Positions 14,536 to 29,700 of a stretch of DNA of 64,000 nucleotides are shown one piece after another. The notes under the pieces were generated by a model. The model saw nothing but the letters and a program-made list of their open reading frames with translations. It ran no database searches and was not told the origin of the DNA. How positions within the stretch are numbered: the stretch's first letter is position 1; each line of letters begins with the position of its first letter. Origin of the DNA: Fragum whitleyi (Eukaryota; Mollusca; Bivalvia; Cardiida; Cardiidae); the NCBI GenBank assembly GCA_948146395.1, contig OX411552.1, positions 48,681,058 through 48,745,057 on the forward strand. Direction: 5' to 3'. The position numbers were made by a program, and so were the translations under genes.

Positions 14536-14791
14536 TATTTTGCAATGTATGTCTGGTTTTACTTGCAGTTACATTTTATGTCTCTGAGTTAAAACGGTAC
14601 AACAACAACAACAACAACAACAAAAGAAATGTGAATTCCACTCTTTATTGATTGTAAATCTGGCAGTCATTTTTGCTTGACGTTAAATCGCAGAAAATGC
14701 GCGTATTAAAAAGAGGAAATGCTTGTATAATAAGAAATTTCTCGTTTACATCCTGCAGCTTTTCTACCGACGAAATATACATTTTTCAGTA

Positions 14792-15013
14792 ATTGTGACC
14801 CGTCATACGAAAAGGGACCACCTGGGAACTCTTTAAAATTTTTATTTGAAAAAGAGATTTGGGATGACATCGGTGATCCAGAGGTCGCACTTCTAAAATT
14901 CTTATACCGAAAGGTAAAACGACCATTCTAGATTCAGAAATTTCGCGCAGTCTGACTGGGTCGACAATTTACGCACTACTTAGATGGTCCCTTTTTGTGT
15001 GACGGGTCACAAT
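14792..15013. mobile_element. GTGACCCGTCA foldback MITE, copy 1
   Basis: Arms ATTGTGACCCGTCATACG and GTGTGACGGGTCACAAT. Just inside, AAGGGACCACCTGG is mirrored by AGATGGTCCCTTTT. Confidence 0.8.
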
Positions 15014-15398
15014 TATAGTATTTAGAAGAATAAAAGAAATTTTTCTCTACAATCGTGCCAATTCAATTTTATTTTAGCGTTTTTTGTGAAAACTCAGAAT
15101 TCAGCACTATTAAAAATTTCCTTGATTTTTTTCTTTATCAAATGATACTTTGTACTAGTTACCAACTACAAGCTTATCATTTTATCAAATCTGTTGGATT
15201 TATTCTAATTAAAATGAAAACTTATTACTTAATTATCTAGTCAAATAAATGACAGCATTGACGGGGGTACATAGCCTCGAGATATTACGCAATACAAAAC
15301 AGTTACAATTACTTCCGGTACTACATCTAGACCTAGAACTTGGCGGACTAGTTTTATTTTGTGTAAATTCTTTAGTATTTATTTTTTCAGTCGGAAAG

Positions 15399-15501
15399 AT
15401 GTACGGAAAAACGTTCAAGCGGACCATTTTGTTAGTGGCTGTTTTTGTAACCACGCTTGTGTTCATGATCGGAAGTTACTCTAGGATTCCAATGAATATT
15501 G
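15399..15501 (+). CDS. METTL24-like: METTL24-like exon 1 (membrane anchor)
   Basis: Encodes 34 residues beginning [12 protein letters not shown], with a hydrophobic stretch of about 19 residues. It ends in phase 1 at a G followed by donor GTATGT. The reading frame continues upstream to an ATG at 15249, but that extension shows no recognisable domain. Confidence 0.75.
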
Positions 15502-18500
15502 GTATGTATTGGTCGGTTAAATTGACCTGATATTGACCTTTGACATTTGGATGAGGGAGGTCAGACTATTCCTTCACGGAATTATATGTAAGCTATTGAT
15601 ATTTATCAGTCGGGAACCCTCGGCGATTCTACGGAACAGACCTCGGGAACAATCATTCGTAACTGGGAATAATACGCGCGCAGCCCTGAAAGCACGTCAT
15701 TTCGCATGAGGGCTTATAAGACGACACAATTATCATTCATCCCGCTAAAATTGACGTTGCATAAAAATCATTCAACGAAAGAATTAAAGTGAACATATTG
15801 TAATTTGAAGACAAACCACAGTGTTTTACTGCGATTTGTCATTAAATTATAACATGCACAAAATATCTCCAAAGACGATATGAAAGAATTAACAAAATGT
15901 CATTTATTTAAAGTGTTTTAAAGAACCGAAGTACAACAAGAAACAGAATTACCTAAAAATAACCCAAAATTACTACACTCACTTTTGACAGGGCGCTGTA
16001 TTTAAAATTTATGCTGCAGAATACAATTAACAGACGAATGAAACTGTCAAATGCGTAGAATTTCTTGTTAAAATCGAGATATTGATTTGAGACAAATATG
16101 GCTGATAATTTAAAGTACGCATGTAAACCCATAACATACTTCTCATGAAATCATACGATGGTTAAATTCGCCAGAATGGGCACTTTGAGACAAATCAATA
16201 GGTTCAAATGTCAAGGAATTCAGTAATGATAATGCACCCGTTAGTAAATATTTTGCTTTGGCAAAAGGGCCAATAAAAATGGTCTTTAGATGAAAGTGGT
16301 CGCTTAAAAGAGATATCCGCCATTGTAAGGTTACAAAGTGTTTCCAATAATTCTAATTCGGTTATCGATTGTTAAAATCTTTTTCACTGGAAATTCAAAT
16401 AATCGAAAATTTCTTAGGGGCCAGCGGAAACACTCTATTTCTCGTACACAACCCGTTCCGCTTTGAAATATAAATACCTTACAGAATAAGCTATCTACGT
16501 ATATTTATTCCTTATGACTTTTTGCCTAAATTTGCATTACTTAATCTTCTTCTGTTGTTGATATGATACACCCATAGAACGTAATTACCAAACCCCAAAT
16601 TTTATCAATAAAAAATATAATTCAATGTTTCTTCGTTTCTTTTTTATTAACAGATAAAATTCCGTCAATTTTACATCCATCCACTTTCTTCGACCAAGAG
16701 ACAGTCGGAAAAGATATATTCTTACTGCCAGATGTTGAAGTATTGAGGAAAATGAACACATCACAACATCTGTCCCTCATTCATAGGTAGGTCGAAACGG
16801 CACGATACACGGGGATTACTATTGGCAATAAACTCGAATCGATTGAGAGACCAAGGGCTCGTTTTACTAAACATCTTACGAAAAAAATAATCGTAAGTCA
16901 AAATCACAAATCGCACCAGTTTCATTCGTTGTTTTCATTCATTGTTAGATTCTGTATTTCAATATCTCATTGGAATCGTCTTGAGAAGACGATTCCAATG
17001 AGATGATGCATGGTGGAGCACGATATTTAGTTATTACTGAGGAAGCGTCTTTAATTTTTGACTTACGCAAAAAATTATCGTAAGATGTTTAGTATAACAG
17101 GCCCCAGCCCTGCGTTCAGGACGCTTTTCCCGCAAATGCACATGCAAAGCGGGGTATAGTTTGCAATCAGTTTGCATCGTTTTGTCATCCTCAACGCATG
17201 GATGTTTTCAATATTTGGCATTTTTCATTGAACCATTAAATGACCGTGCATCAAATGGCCCATATATGGTCAATAAATTGGTCAATACCATTTATTGGCA
17301 ATATTATTTCCCGTGTTTGTACAGATTGTTTTGTAGATTGATCAATACAATTTAGGCTCAATGATTTTTTTGTCAATAGTGTGAGTCGTCTTGATATATG
17401 GTTCGCTTGATATAGACTTACAGAATTTCGAATACGAAACAAACATCCCCATTCATACGCAGATCACAAAATATCTTTTTGTCCACTGGAGAGAGGGTTT
17501 CATCCATAAACATTTGCGACTCGTCACGGGAAAAGGGACCGTCGTGTTAACGCATAAAGTCTCGACCGAAGTCACACTGCGCGGTTGACAAGGCTCGAAA
17601 CTTTTATATATGTGACCCATCACGCGAAAAAGGACCATATGGGTGGTGCGTAAAATGTCGATCCTAGTCAGACTGCGCGGATTGCGCGGATTGCGCAGAC
17701 TGACTAGGGTCGAAACTTCTTGCACTGCGCTAATTTTCTGAATCTAGAATGATCAATCTACCTTCCAGTGAAAGAATATTTGAAATACGACTTCTGGTTG
17801 ACCTATGCTGGATCAAATCTTTTTTTCAATAATCCATTTTACATAATTCCCGGGAGGTCACACGGGTCACATATATAATCTACAAAACAATCTGCAAAGT
17901 CATGTAATGGTTCAATGACATAGATCGAAGTGCTCAAGGTGAACTATTGTGATCGATCAATGTCCGGAGTCCGTCCGTCTGTCCACAATTTTAGAAAAAA
18001 ATCTTCTCCTCCTAACCTATCCAACAGATTTCCGCCAAACTTCACAGAAGTTATCCTTAGGACAAGAGCTTTCAAAATACTTTACAGAATTGGAATCTAT
18101 GAAGAGCTCTGGTTGCCATGGCAAAGGAGTAAAAAAAAATCCTCTCCTCCCAAGCCGTAATCGCTTGAGCTTTCATATTTTAAGGAGCATTGCACAATGG
18201 TTGTCTACAAAACCCTTAAAAATTAACCCTATTTTGTAGGTTTCCGGATTTTACATAGAAATAAAATACAAAAATCTTTAAAAATCTTGTACTTCCAAAC
18301 CAGAAAGGTAAAAACTGATTAATTAGGCATGGCCCATTTGCCAGAGACCCTTTAACAAAAAAAAAAAAAAAAACAAAAAAACAAAAAACGCCCAACCACC
18401 ACCACCAACAACAAATAATTGCACTTACTTTATCATTAGCCCTTTGCTGTGGAATCCCTGATTTTACATTGAAAAATTCAACAAATCTTTATAAATGTTC

Positions 18501-20747
18501 GACTTCCAAAACATTGAGGTCAAAACTCCTATTATTTGCACCACATAGGCTTATTTAGCACTAATTGGTGAAATTAGTGTGCTAACTTGAAAACAAAAAA
18601 GCAACGAAAAAATCTGTGTTGCGGGGTCCCTAATTTTACATTAGAATGAAAAATCAAGTGCAAATAGTTCTCTCCTTCTAGGCAACTAGGCTAACATCCT
18701 TTAAAGTTTGCCTAAAGAATTGCCATATGGCCCAGAACAAAACACTCCAACTTGCTTTCATATTAAAATTAAGCCTTTGTTGTTGGGATTCTTTGCCATA
18801 GACAGATATCAAAAGAAATTCTTAAAATCTTTTCTTCTTTTACATTTGACCTGATACTTTTCATTTTTTTTTGTTACAGATTAATTTTTTGTCTGCCAAA
18901 ATGATTGAAATTGTCACCCTAAAATCGAAATAAGCCCTATGCTGTAGGGCCACATTTAAGATAGAGGTGATAGAAGTTCTAAATCATTTGACATAATTTT
19001 CAAAGTCTATGGTTTTGTTTCTCATTAATCTTGCAAAACAATCCACAGCACCTTTCATTTTTAATTTTGAAGTTAAAGATTTTTGTTGTTTTATCCTGTA
19101 TATGACTATATGTCATAGAGAAATTGAAAAAGGCTTGAAAATTGGAAGTCATTTACTCAGGTGAGCAATATAGGACCATCATAGTCCTCTTGTTTAAGAA
19201 ATTTTTTTAACATAGTAACCTCATTCTACCTTACCAGAGTGATTCAATACAGAAGTTGATCTTTGTGAATAATTCTCCCTTTTAAATGGTTCTACGGGTG
19301 GTCCCTTTTTTTCGTTACTGGCCACATACACAATTAAACAAGAATAAGGAAATCCAAGTCATTTTGTTCATGACTACGTAAATCATTTTATCATGCATTG
19401 AAGCCTGTATTACCCTGATAATACCTGCCTGATAACATGTCATGATATCAGTCAGTCTATTTTTAGAAACAATTTGCAAACACTTTCACCTTTTCTTTGA
19501 TTTTTAAGGGTTTATCATAATCAAGGGCTGAAATTGATTGCATGATAAAAAGAATAACACGTTAGTGTCCTAAAATATCAATGTTATCTGGTCTCGGCTG
19601 CGATAAATTATCGTGACTCGACAGAGCCTCGTCCTGATTAATTCACCCAACCTCGACCAGATAACATTGTTATTTTTAGACACTTACATGTTATTCTCTA
19701 TTTGAGGCACAAGCTGTGTTCGACGAGATACAATTTCTACGATCCATAAAAGCTGCACGCAAGTTTTTGTTAATAATAATTCAGATCTTGTTTCGTAATT
19801 GTTAAAAATCATCAATCTGTTTACGTGACGTTTTTGTCGTAGCTATGCAACCTGTTTTACTCGTAACCTTTTCTTGTAGACTTGTTAAAAGTTTTTAATA
19901 TAAATATAGGAAAAATAACAACACCTACGTAATTGTTCGAATCCGATTCTTCTGTAACGAAAATTGCGTTCCTTGTTCGATGACAGACTGTGAATAGATT
20001 CACCCATTCCTACAAATTTGATAACGAATCAGTTGTTAAAAATGGAAAAAAAAATAGTTTAAAAAAACACATGTTTTTAAACGATTTTTACTTACGTTAC
20101 AATTGTCTTTTGAAACGTTCTTTAAACGCTTATGTTAAGAAATATAAATGTAGTATGCTTGTGGGTTAGAATTTTATCATGCAATAGAGCCTGTATTGAC
20201 CTGATATCACCTGTCTGATAACATAAGATGATATCAGGCAGTCTTTTTTAGAAACAATTTGCTTACACTTTAGCCCGAATATCTTTGATTTTTAGGGGTT
20301 TATTATTTATATAATTAAGCGCAAAAAATGTTCATGGTGAATAGATTAACACTTTTAAAAGTGTCTTAAAAGTTCAATGTTATCAGGCCTCGGCAGGGAG
20401 AAATTATAATGACTCGGCAAAGCCTCGTCATGATAAATTATCTCAACCTCGAGAGATAACATGAACATTTTAAGACACTAACATGTTATTCTCTCTATAT
20501 ATTTGAAACATGAAGGAACAGTATGTCGTAGATCAGATGTTAAATAGCCCAACGTGTTGGAAAATGGGTGATGCCCGTTCAAATAATAGTCAATGCTGTA
20601 ATATAAGCACTAATTATCGTTTTAAATCGGATATTTCGTACCAATTCTCACCAAAAATCGATGATTCTATCAATAGAGCATCTCTCTTTCTTGAGAAAAG
20701 GTAAAAAAAACACAAAACAACAACAACAACAACAACAAAAAACCAAA

Positions 20748-20782
<35 letters not shown>

Positions 20783-23700
20783 AACAAACAACAAAATTTG
20801 AAGTATGTAAATATTATGCTTTTTTCCACCCCCAACCCACTCACAAAATCCCTTAAAATCAAATTGATGCTGTTCAAATGCACACCTCAGCCTGTATCGG
20901 AATAAGTTGAGGGTGGGAAAAGTCAACTAAATTATATGTTGTGGGTACCCATTAGAATAATATCGACGAGATTTTTATAAATACCAATTTTCTCTGTAAC
21001 GACTTATACAATTGTGGCACTCATGGTCTCCGATTTTGATGAAATTTCACTTAAAGGAAGGGACTAATGATTAAAGAAGAAATAGACAAAAATGTTTTCA
21101 GATCATCTGGCTACCATGGCAACGACCCGACGAAAGTTTGCAAAATTAAGCCTTTTTGAAGATATATAGTTTGGTCTTTATATGAAGATGGTGGTTGATT
21201 TTGTATGTATTGGAAAGGACCTAAAATTTTAAACTATTCATTTGTTGTGTTAGTTAGTGTCGCAAAGGTTGGTTACCATGACAACAAATATGGCTTATTT
21301 TGATAAATTGATCTCAAATTGTTGTTTATAATTCCAGTTTTTCTTCGCGTATGACTGACATTTGATATGTAGATGGCATTTATTAAATTAAACGAGAAAC
21401 TTAGATACAAATTATCTTGTTGTTGTGTACATTGGTTACCTTGACAACGGTAACTATGGCTCATAATATGGCTGCTTTTGTTTCTTCTGAGTTATTTTTA
21501 GCTCACCTGAGCACAACGTGCTCAAGGTGAGCTTCTTTCCTTCAAAAATTGTTTGTGAATTTCTAATTTGCCCATAAATTTTGGCATGGAAATGGGGGGG
21601 GGGGGGGATTTTGAGCCCGAAATCTTTAAACATCTTCTTCTCAGTAACAAATTGGTGGGAGGGGTCTTTTTTCTCTTTGAATTCTTGGAAAAACATCTCC
21701 TCTTCATTAATCAGGCAAATGTGAATGAAACATTGCCAGAAAGTTTCTTGAGTGAGATCCACTGGACCAATAAAATTCAGGTGAGCGGTTTAGGGCCATT
21801 CTGGCCCTCTTGTATAAATTTTTACAGCATGATGAACCGATGATAATTATTGGGACATATCTAACAAAAAGCGCTCTTTCAAAAACCGCAAAAAACGTTG
21901 GGCATTTTTGTTACAATTGCAACCATTTTTATTTTTTTTCTTAAATCATTTATTTTAAGTCCCAGAAAGTTTACATATGATAAGAAAAGAGATCCAATAA
22001 GACTCTATCGAAATACAAAAAAAAAAAAAAAAAGAACAAAAATTGTAATACTTGCCATGGTAATTTGCCGATCCAACCCAAAATTAATTATTTTTGGGGT
22101 GATTTTGCAGCCTTTTTTCTAAAAATGAAACCGGTTTACACAACTATTTTGATATATAAGTTAGAGGAAAGTTTGAACTTTATATAAGATTAAGAAATAT
22201 TTCGATTGCTTAGCGTTGGATACCCGTATCCAAGGACTAAAAATGGGCTTTTGTGCATTTTTACATTATTGCTCCCATAGCAATAGGCTATTTCCTGCAA
22301 GCTTTTGAAAAAAATCTAATATGTCCCGAAAGATCTTTTTGAGCAAGTTTATGAATTATCATAACATCGAATTGGAGTTTAATTATCTAGTCAATTGAGG
22401 ATTCTTAAGATGTTCTGAAATTGTCTTCATTTATGGGATATGAATTCACGTTGCCATAGCAACGAACACAAAATTTATCATTATGTAAATGTTAATTTGG
22501 TGTTTCCTTGTGAAACGGAAAACAATGTCTGTATAACATTTGAAAAAAATGCAAAAATCAATACTTTAGTAGGGTATGTGTGTTGTTGCTATGGAAACAT
22601 AAGTAACCAACGTTTGCCCAAAAATATTATTAATTCGTTTGAGAGAACCATGATGGGGTACTTATATCTTGTGTGATTTGATTTTAGATTGTGCTCCATA
22701 AATGATATATTTGACTTTAAAAACTCGCAAAAAGGGACTTTTTCAATCTTCAACGTCAGTTTCTGTGGCAACCGGAAGTGATTTCAAGAATTGTTTTTAT
22801 CTTATTTTCACTTTTTGGTCAGTCCTAACCTCTTGTTTATATTTTATCAAAATTTGAGACAAAGTATACCACACACCCTTTTTAGCTCACCTGGGCACGA
22901 AGTGCTCAAGGTGAGCTATTGTGATCCTTAAAATGTCTGTTGTGCGTCGTCCACAATTCCCTTAAACATCTTCTTCTCCTAAACCGATGATCCAATCTTG
23001 ATGAAACTTGGCAGAGATGTTCCTTGATTTAAGCTCTACCAAAGTTGTTCAAATAAATTAAATCCAACCTTAACTTTCCCTACATCTTCAAAAATCTTCT
23101 CTGAAACCAGAAGGCAGACAGCTTTCATATTTGGTATGTAGCATCATCTAATGGATCTAAACCACGTTTGTTCATATAAAGACCCTGGGGTCATATTTGG
23201 GCTCCAACCGGGCGCAACATTTTATTAGCTCCACTGGCCGAAGGCCAGCGAGCTATTGTCATGGCGGAGTGTCCGTCGTGCGTCCGTGCGTGCGTCCGTC
23301 CGTGCGTCCGTGCGTCCGTGCGTAAACTTTTTCTTTAAACATCTTCTCCTCCCAAACCAATGGGCGGATTTTAACGAAACTTGGTAGAAATGATCCTTGG
23401 GTGGGCCCCTTCTTAAATTGTTCAAAGAATTTTGATTGGCCCCCAAATATGGGCGTGGCAGGGCGTGGCATTTTTTCACTTTGAAATCTTTAAAAATCTT
23501 CTCCTCCCAAACCATTGGGCCGATTTCAATTAAACTTGGCATGGATGTTCCTTGGGTGACCCTTTACTTAAATTGTTCAAGAAATTTTGATTAGCCCATA
23601 AATATGGGCGTGGCAGGGTGGGGCTTATTTTGAGCCCGAAATCTTTGAACGACATCTCCTCCTGAACCACTAGGCCGATTTCAATGAAACTTTACCAGAA

Positions 23701-26700
23701 TGTTCCTTGGGTGACCCTTTACTTAAATTGTTAAAAAGATTTTGATTGGTCCATAAATATGGGCGTGGCAGGGCGGGCTTATTTTGAGCCCGAAATCTTT
23801 GAACAACATCCCCTCCTGAACAACTGGGCCAATTTCAATGAAACTTTACCAGAATGTTCCTTTGGTGACCCTTTACTTAAATTGTTCAAGAAATTTTGAT
23901 TGGTCCATAAATATGGGCGTGGCAGGGCGGGGCTATTTTGACCCCGAAATCTTTGAACGACATCTCCTCCTGAATCACTGGGCCAATTTCAATGAAACTT
24001 TAATAGAATGTTCCTTGGGTGACCCTTTACTTAAATTGTTCAAGAAATTTTGATTGGACTAAAAATAGGGGCGTGGCAGGGCGGGGCCTATTTTGAGCCC
24101 AAAATTTTCAAATGACATTTTCTCCTGAACCACCTGGCTGATTTCAATGAAACTTTACCAGAATGTTCCTTGAGTGTCTCTTTTCAAAGCGGGCTTATAT
24201 TGAGGCCAAAATCTTTGAAGGATATCTCCTCCGGAACCACTCAGCCGATTTCAATGAAACTTTACCAGAATATTTCTTGGGTGACTATTTACTTAAATTG
24301 TTCAAGAAATTTTGTTTGGTCCATAAATATGGGCATGTCAGGTGGGGCCTATTTTGAGCCCGAAATCTTTGAACGACATCTTCTGAACCTTATAGTTTAA
24401 TAAGATTGGTCAAGGGTTGCAGGTTCATTGTGATTGAGTATTTTGGTGCAATATGGACCAGAACCATTTAATCATTACTAAATAGGTCTTAGAAGATTTT
24501 GAAGTGTTAATGTATTCATTTAAAGTATAAGCTTTATTTAATGAAAGTCTTAAGATTTTAAAGCCAGTGGAGCGATACAGGCCCTCTTGGGCCTCTTGTT
24601 CATAGAAACAAAGGGCGAAAATCTTAAAAAAAAACTTCTCTGAAACCAGATGGAACACAGCTTTCATATTTGGTATGTAGCATCACCTAGTGGGCCTCTA
24701 CCAAGTTTGTTCATATCAAGACCCCGGGGTCATATTTGGGCTCCAACCGGGCGCATACCTTTAGCTCATCTGAGCATGATGGGTGAAAATAGGAAAACCT
24801 TCAAAAATCTTCTTCTCTGAAACCAGAAGGCAGACAGCTTTCACATCTAGTATGTAGTATCATCTAGTGGACCCCTACCAAGTTTGTTTATATCAAGACC
24901 CTGGGGTCACATTTGGGGCTCCACCCGGGTGCACCACTTTTTACATAGAATCTAAGAGCGAAAAGGCATATCCGTCCTGCCCTTGGCTGAAAACATTCCA
25001 TGGTATTGGTCTTATGTAGAAGTTATCTCCTTTTTGCTATCTGCCTATTTTATTAATGTGATGTCCCCCTCAGCTGGGGGGGGGGGGCATATCCTCTTTA
25101 AAATCTTCAAAAATTTACTCGTCCCAAACCATTAAGCCGATTTCAATGTTTCAATGAATCTTGACATGAATGTTCCTTGGGTGACCCTCTTCCAAAGTTG
25201 TTCAAGGATTTTTAATTTTTGATTTGACCCTCAAATATGATTATGGCAGGGTTGGGCTTATTACACTTTTATATCTTTTGAAATCTTCTCCTCCCAACCT
25301 ATTGGGCAAATTTCAATGAAGCTTGGCTTGAATGTTCCTTTTGGTAACTTTCTTCCAAAGCTGTTCAAGAAATTTAAATTGACCCCCAAATATGAGCTTG
25401 GCTTGTTTTGCGCTTAAAAAAAAAACTTTAAAAATGTTCTCCGCCCAAACTATTGGTCCTGTTTCAATAAAAGTTGGCATTAATATTCCTCGGGTGACCA
25501 TGTACCTAAATTGTTCAAAAAATTGAATGACCGACAAATATGGGCGTTGCAGGGCGGGGCTTATTTTCACTTTATAATCTCCTCTCAAACCATTGGGACA
25601 TTTTCAATAAAACTGGACATGTTCTGTAAATGACCATGTTCCGAAATTGATTTCTATTTGGAATATTTCTTCTTCAAATCTGGAGATCAAATGTTAAAGC
25701 CAGTCGAGCGATACAGACCATCTTGGGCCTCTTGTTCTCAAGGGCATTTCATCGTCTCGGGATTGGTGGGGGTGTGTGTGGGGAGAGTTTATATATTATC
25801 GTGGGAGTAAAAATTGTTTTTCATTCCTATTTCATATTGAAACTTAGCGATATTCTTGATTAAGCTTGTTCAAAATAGTCGCTGATATTAATCAACTCAA
25901 ATAGAATACAAAAATAAAGCCCATTTTACAGTATTTCCCAGTGTATCCATTTGCGTGTAACACCAAGGTTTTAAACACAGTTTTTATAATCCACGATTTT
26001 TCCCCTGGTAGGCCGGAGCCTTTGTAACGGGTCGATGCACTTAAGGTTAAGGTAAATCAGCCTTTTTTCATTATTATTTACTTCTTAAGATAGTCGACAT
26101 AATAAACTTCAGACCGCAAAGCGTAGGTTGGTAACCAAACCCTCGTAACTTCAGCTTGTCAAAGCTGAAGCTACGAGGCTTTGGTAACTCAACGAGGAAT
26201 GTGTTCACTTTCTCTAAGCACGTGAATCCGTTTGGTTTTAGGATACAGTTTTTTGCACCCTTTCACGATTATTGTCAACTCACTTTTCAATGAACCCAAA
26301 ATATTTAAAAGTTAACTCGCCAAATACCGTCACGGCTAAGCCCCCCCCTGCCAATTCATTAATAATGCAGAATACATTGTAGGTACACAAACACATACCA
26401 AATTCTGTGTCGTAACCAGTTGAGGGTGGGGACGGTCTACGATGGCGGGAAAGAGGTGTGTCTTGATGAGCCAGTGTTTCCAAGGAAACCGTGTTTGGTT
26501 TACTCATTCGGGTAAGTATGCGTTCGTTTCATAGCTCGGCTGTCTTTGGTGACTTCAGCTGGAGTATGAAAGCTTAAAAGCGTAATTGATCAAGATCTTT
26601 GATGTTTTTGTAAGAATTCTGTTATCACCGTGTTGTGACCTATGCCTTTTCTATTTTATTTAAGGTAGTGGACCCTTTATAGTTTTGAAACATCTTGGAA

Positions 26701-29700
26701 GTAACGAACTTTAACAGTGTTAACCGAGGTTTCCTAATGATTTTCATTAGGAAACCTTGGTTAACATTGTGAAAGAATGTGTGGTCTGAAATGTTGCGAA
26801 ACTATTACGGGTCCACTACCTTAACTATGAACATTTGGTTACCACATATTTTATAGTAATAGTATTGAAGGGTCGAATATTTTAAACTCAGTCGGTCAAC
26901 CGCCATTCTTTCAATCTTGAATTTGATAAGCGGTTAGGCAAACTTACATCCGATATTTGACAAAAGTCCATGATTGAGACGCGCGTTATTTGGCCCCCAA
27001 CTCATTTACAAATACATAGGAAGTGTCTAGTTTGCAAGGTAGTGGTTGTGCTGGATTGAGAAATATGGAAGTCATGGATAGGTGCAAAAGTTTCGGCTAT
27101 ATAACTGCAATATTGTTCGAAGTGTCATTTAAACCCAAACAAACAAACAACATCAAAAAAAATCTGCAGAAAGGAGTCTTAAATTGCATTTTATTAGCAT
27201 TTATCATGCAGTGAAGCCTTATTGACTTGATATCACCTGTCTGATAACATAACACTTTCACCCGAATTTCTTTAAATTATAAGGGTTTATCATAATAAAG
27301 CGCCAATAAATGATTGCATGATAAATAGAATAACACATGTCTTTAATATTAATGTTATCTGGTCGAGGTTTGGAGAATTTATCATAAAGAGGCACACACA
27401 ATCTTGGGTTGCGAACAACAAGTTAAGGTCCATAGCCATCTATTTATCTTGAAATGGAGCCTGTATTGACTTGATATCACCTGTCTAATAACATAACATG
27501 ATATCAGGCAGTCTATATTTAGAAACAATTTGCATACACTTTCACTTGAATTTCTTTGATTTTCAAATGTGAATCATACTTAAGCACTGAAAAATGGTTG
27601 CATGATAAATAGAATAACATGTTTGTGTCTTAAAATATCAATGTTATCAGGTCTCGGCTGTGAGAAATTATCATGACTTGGCAAAGCCTCGTCATGATAA
27701 ATTCTCCCAACCTTGACCAGATAACATTGTTATTTTTAGACACTAACACATTATTCTCTATATAGCGTATAGTGAAGACCTGGTCAGACGGTGCGGCTGC
27801 ACAGGCTGATTTAAGTCTTAATGTTGCGCACATGTGAAATTATTGGAAATGTCACGTACAGGCAAAATTCATACTCAAGTCTGATCGATTTTTGTTGTCA
27901 GATGTACCTTTGTTAGATTCGGATTCTTAAGAACCTCAGATAATCAAAAGGAGGCATTTACGTGAGATCTCTCATCTGTTTGATAAAGTTTTTAAGACAT
28001 CTAAATGAGGAAACAAGGCTCGGTGTGTATTAGCCTCAACGTTAACTCTTGACGACGTGGAATGTTTTCACTTAAACTATCAAAAAACGTTTTCAGAAAA
28101 GTCATTAAAACCTTTATGCAGCTTTGATCTTGTTATAGTTTGCACTCCTGTCAGCCTTCCACTATGTAAGGAAAAGTGACTAACTCAAAACTTGTGTGAA
28201 CTGAAAATGGGCATTTATTTCCAAATGCCAATATATTCTATTTTTACATAAGCATGTGATTTTAAAATTTCGACTGTGCGCAATCCAAAGACCTTGGCAA
28301 TTGAGCCTGAGCATCCACAGTTGGACTTTAGACGAGATACTGATTCAAAGTCTCTCGTGATGGCCAGTGAATATTATGGCTACACTGTAGGGCCGACGAG
28401 ACTGCTCAATGCTCGCACCAATTGCTTGATTGAAATTACTGTCACGCACGTGACAAAATCTCTGTTCATTTCATCAGTCACGATACTGCTATATAGTAAT
28501 GTTTGCATTATGAATGAGCTTTATGTTGATTAATTACAACATGAAGGGAAAATAGTCTGTTTTATATGGCGGCAAATTTCTGCCACAAAGTATTAGTATT
28601 GTCGCAGTTTCAAAAACGCTCAAGATAAAATTAAGTTCTCGGAAAATTCTATCTTGGTCAAATTTTTAATATTGAACTTATAGCGTTCATACCCTTATTT
28701 TCATTCTTTCTTGACACTCACAACTGTCATTATCGGTATCTTCCATGCATTCGGGACATTGCTCGTACTTTTTCCGTAATAGACGTACATCGTCGTGAGA
28801 GCAGTTAATTTGCGTCATTATTAGGAAATTCTGTTTCTTGTGGTACTTTGGTCAATATCTTATGTTGAAAACCAGAGAGAGCATTTTGGATTTTTCCCAA
28901 AAAATAATTATAATAATAATGATAATAAAAAATAAATGAAATCAAACAAAATGAAAACAAATAAATAAATGTATATATATTTAAACAAGTAGATAATAAT
29001 AATAAAAACAATAATAATAAATAAATAAAGTAACCAGGGTAAGGGTTAGAATCAACACTGCAATCTTTTTAATTCCTGGCAGAAATATTCCACCTTAGTT
29101 TGAAATCAGTGCAGAAGGTCACTCAAGTTTGACGTATAAATATGTTTTATCTGTTTCCTATACACAGGTCTCGTGTAATATTCAAAGTTACTTGAAATTT
29201 TTATAAGGCGTTTCCTTTTCAGGTCAAATAACAACTTTGAGTTCGAGAAATCCGTAATCAAATGGTTTGGCTGCAAGGTCGACACTTTCGATCCAAGGTA
29301 GGGAAAAATAAAGCAAACAATCATACATGCAGGCAAGTGGAAGAAAGAAAATCTACGTGAAAACGTGAAAACAAAATGTAATTGAAAACAACAACAATAA
29401 CAACAACAACAAATTTAAAAAACCTTGTAAAAAGCAGTTTTTTCTCGAACAGTTCAGTTTGGCCTTATTCGACTATGAAGATCATTTAGAAAACAATACA
29501 GTCAAAGTTGTCGATCGAATGTTAAGATTTGAGCACACTTTGATTTTGCTTTTCAACCTTGTGGTCTTGGAGATATCATAAATCTTGGCAAGAATTTTTT
29601 TTTTTAAAATGATCTCATTAAGAATATGTCTCTTCTAAACATGTAGTAAAAAAGTGCTCCAGAATGATATTTTGGCCCATTTTGAATTTTTGTTGTTAGA

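Noticed and set aside
23225..25588. Several 60-105 residue frames
   Set aside because: All lie inside the 154-bp tandem repeats and vary with them.
26280..26507. 75-residue antisense frame
   Set aside because: Antisense to METTL24-like exon 3, whose sense frame has clear family motifs and splice sites.
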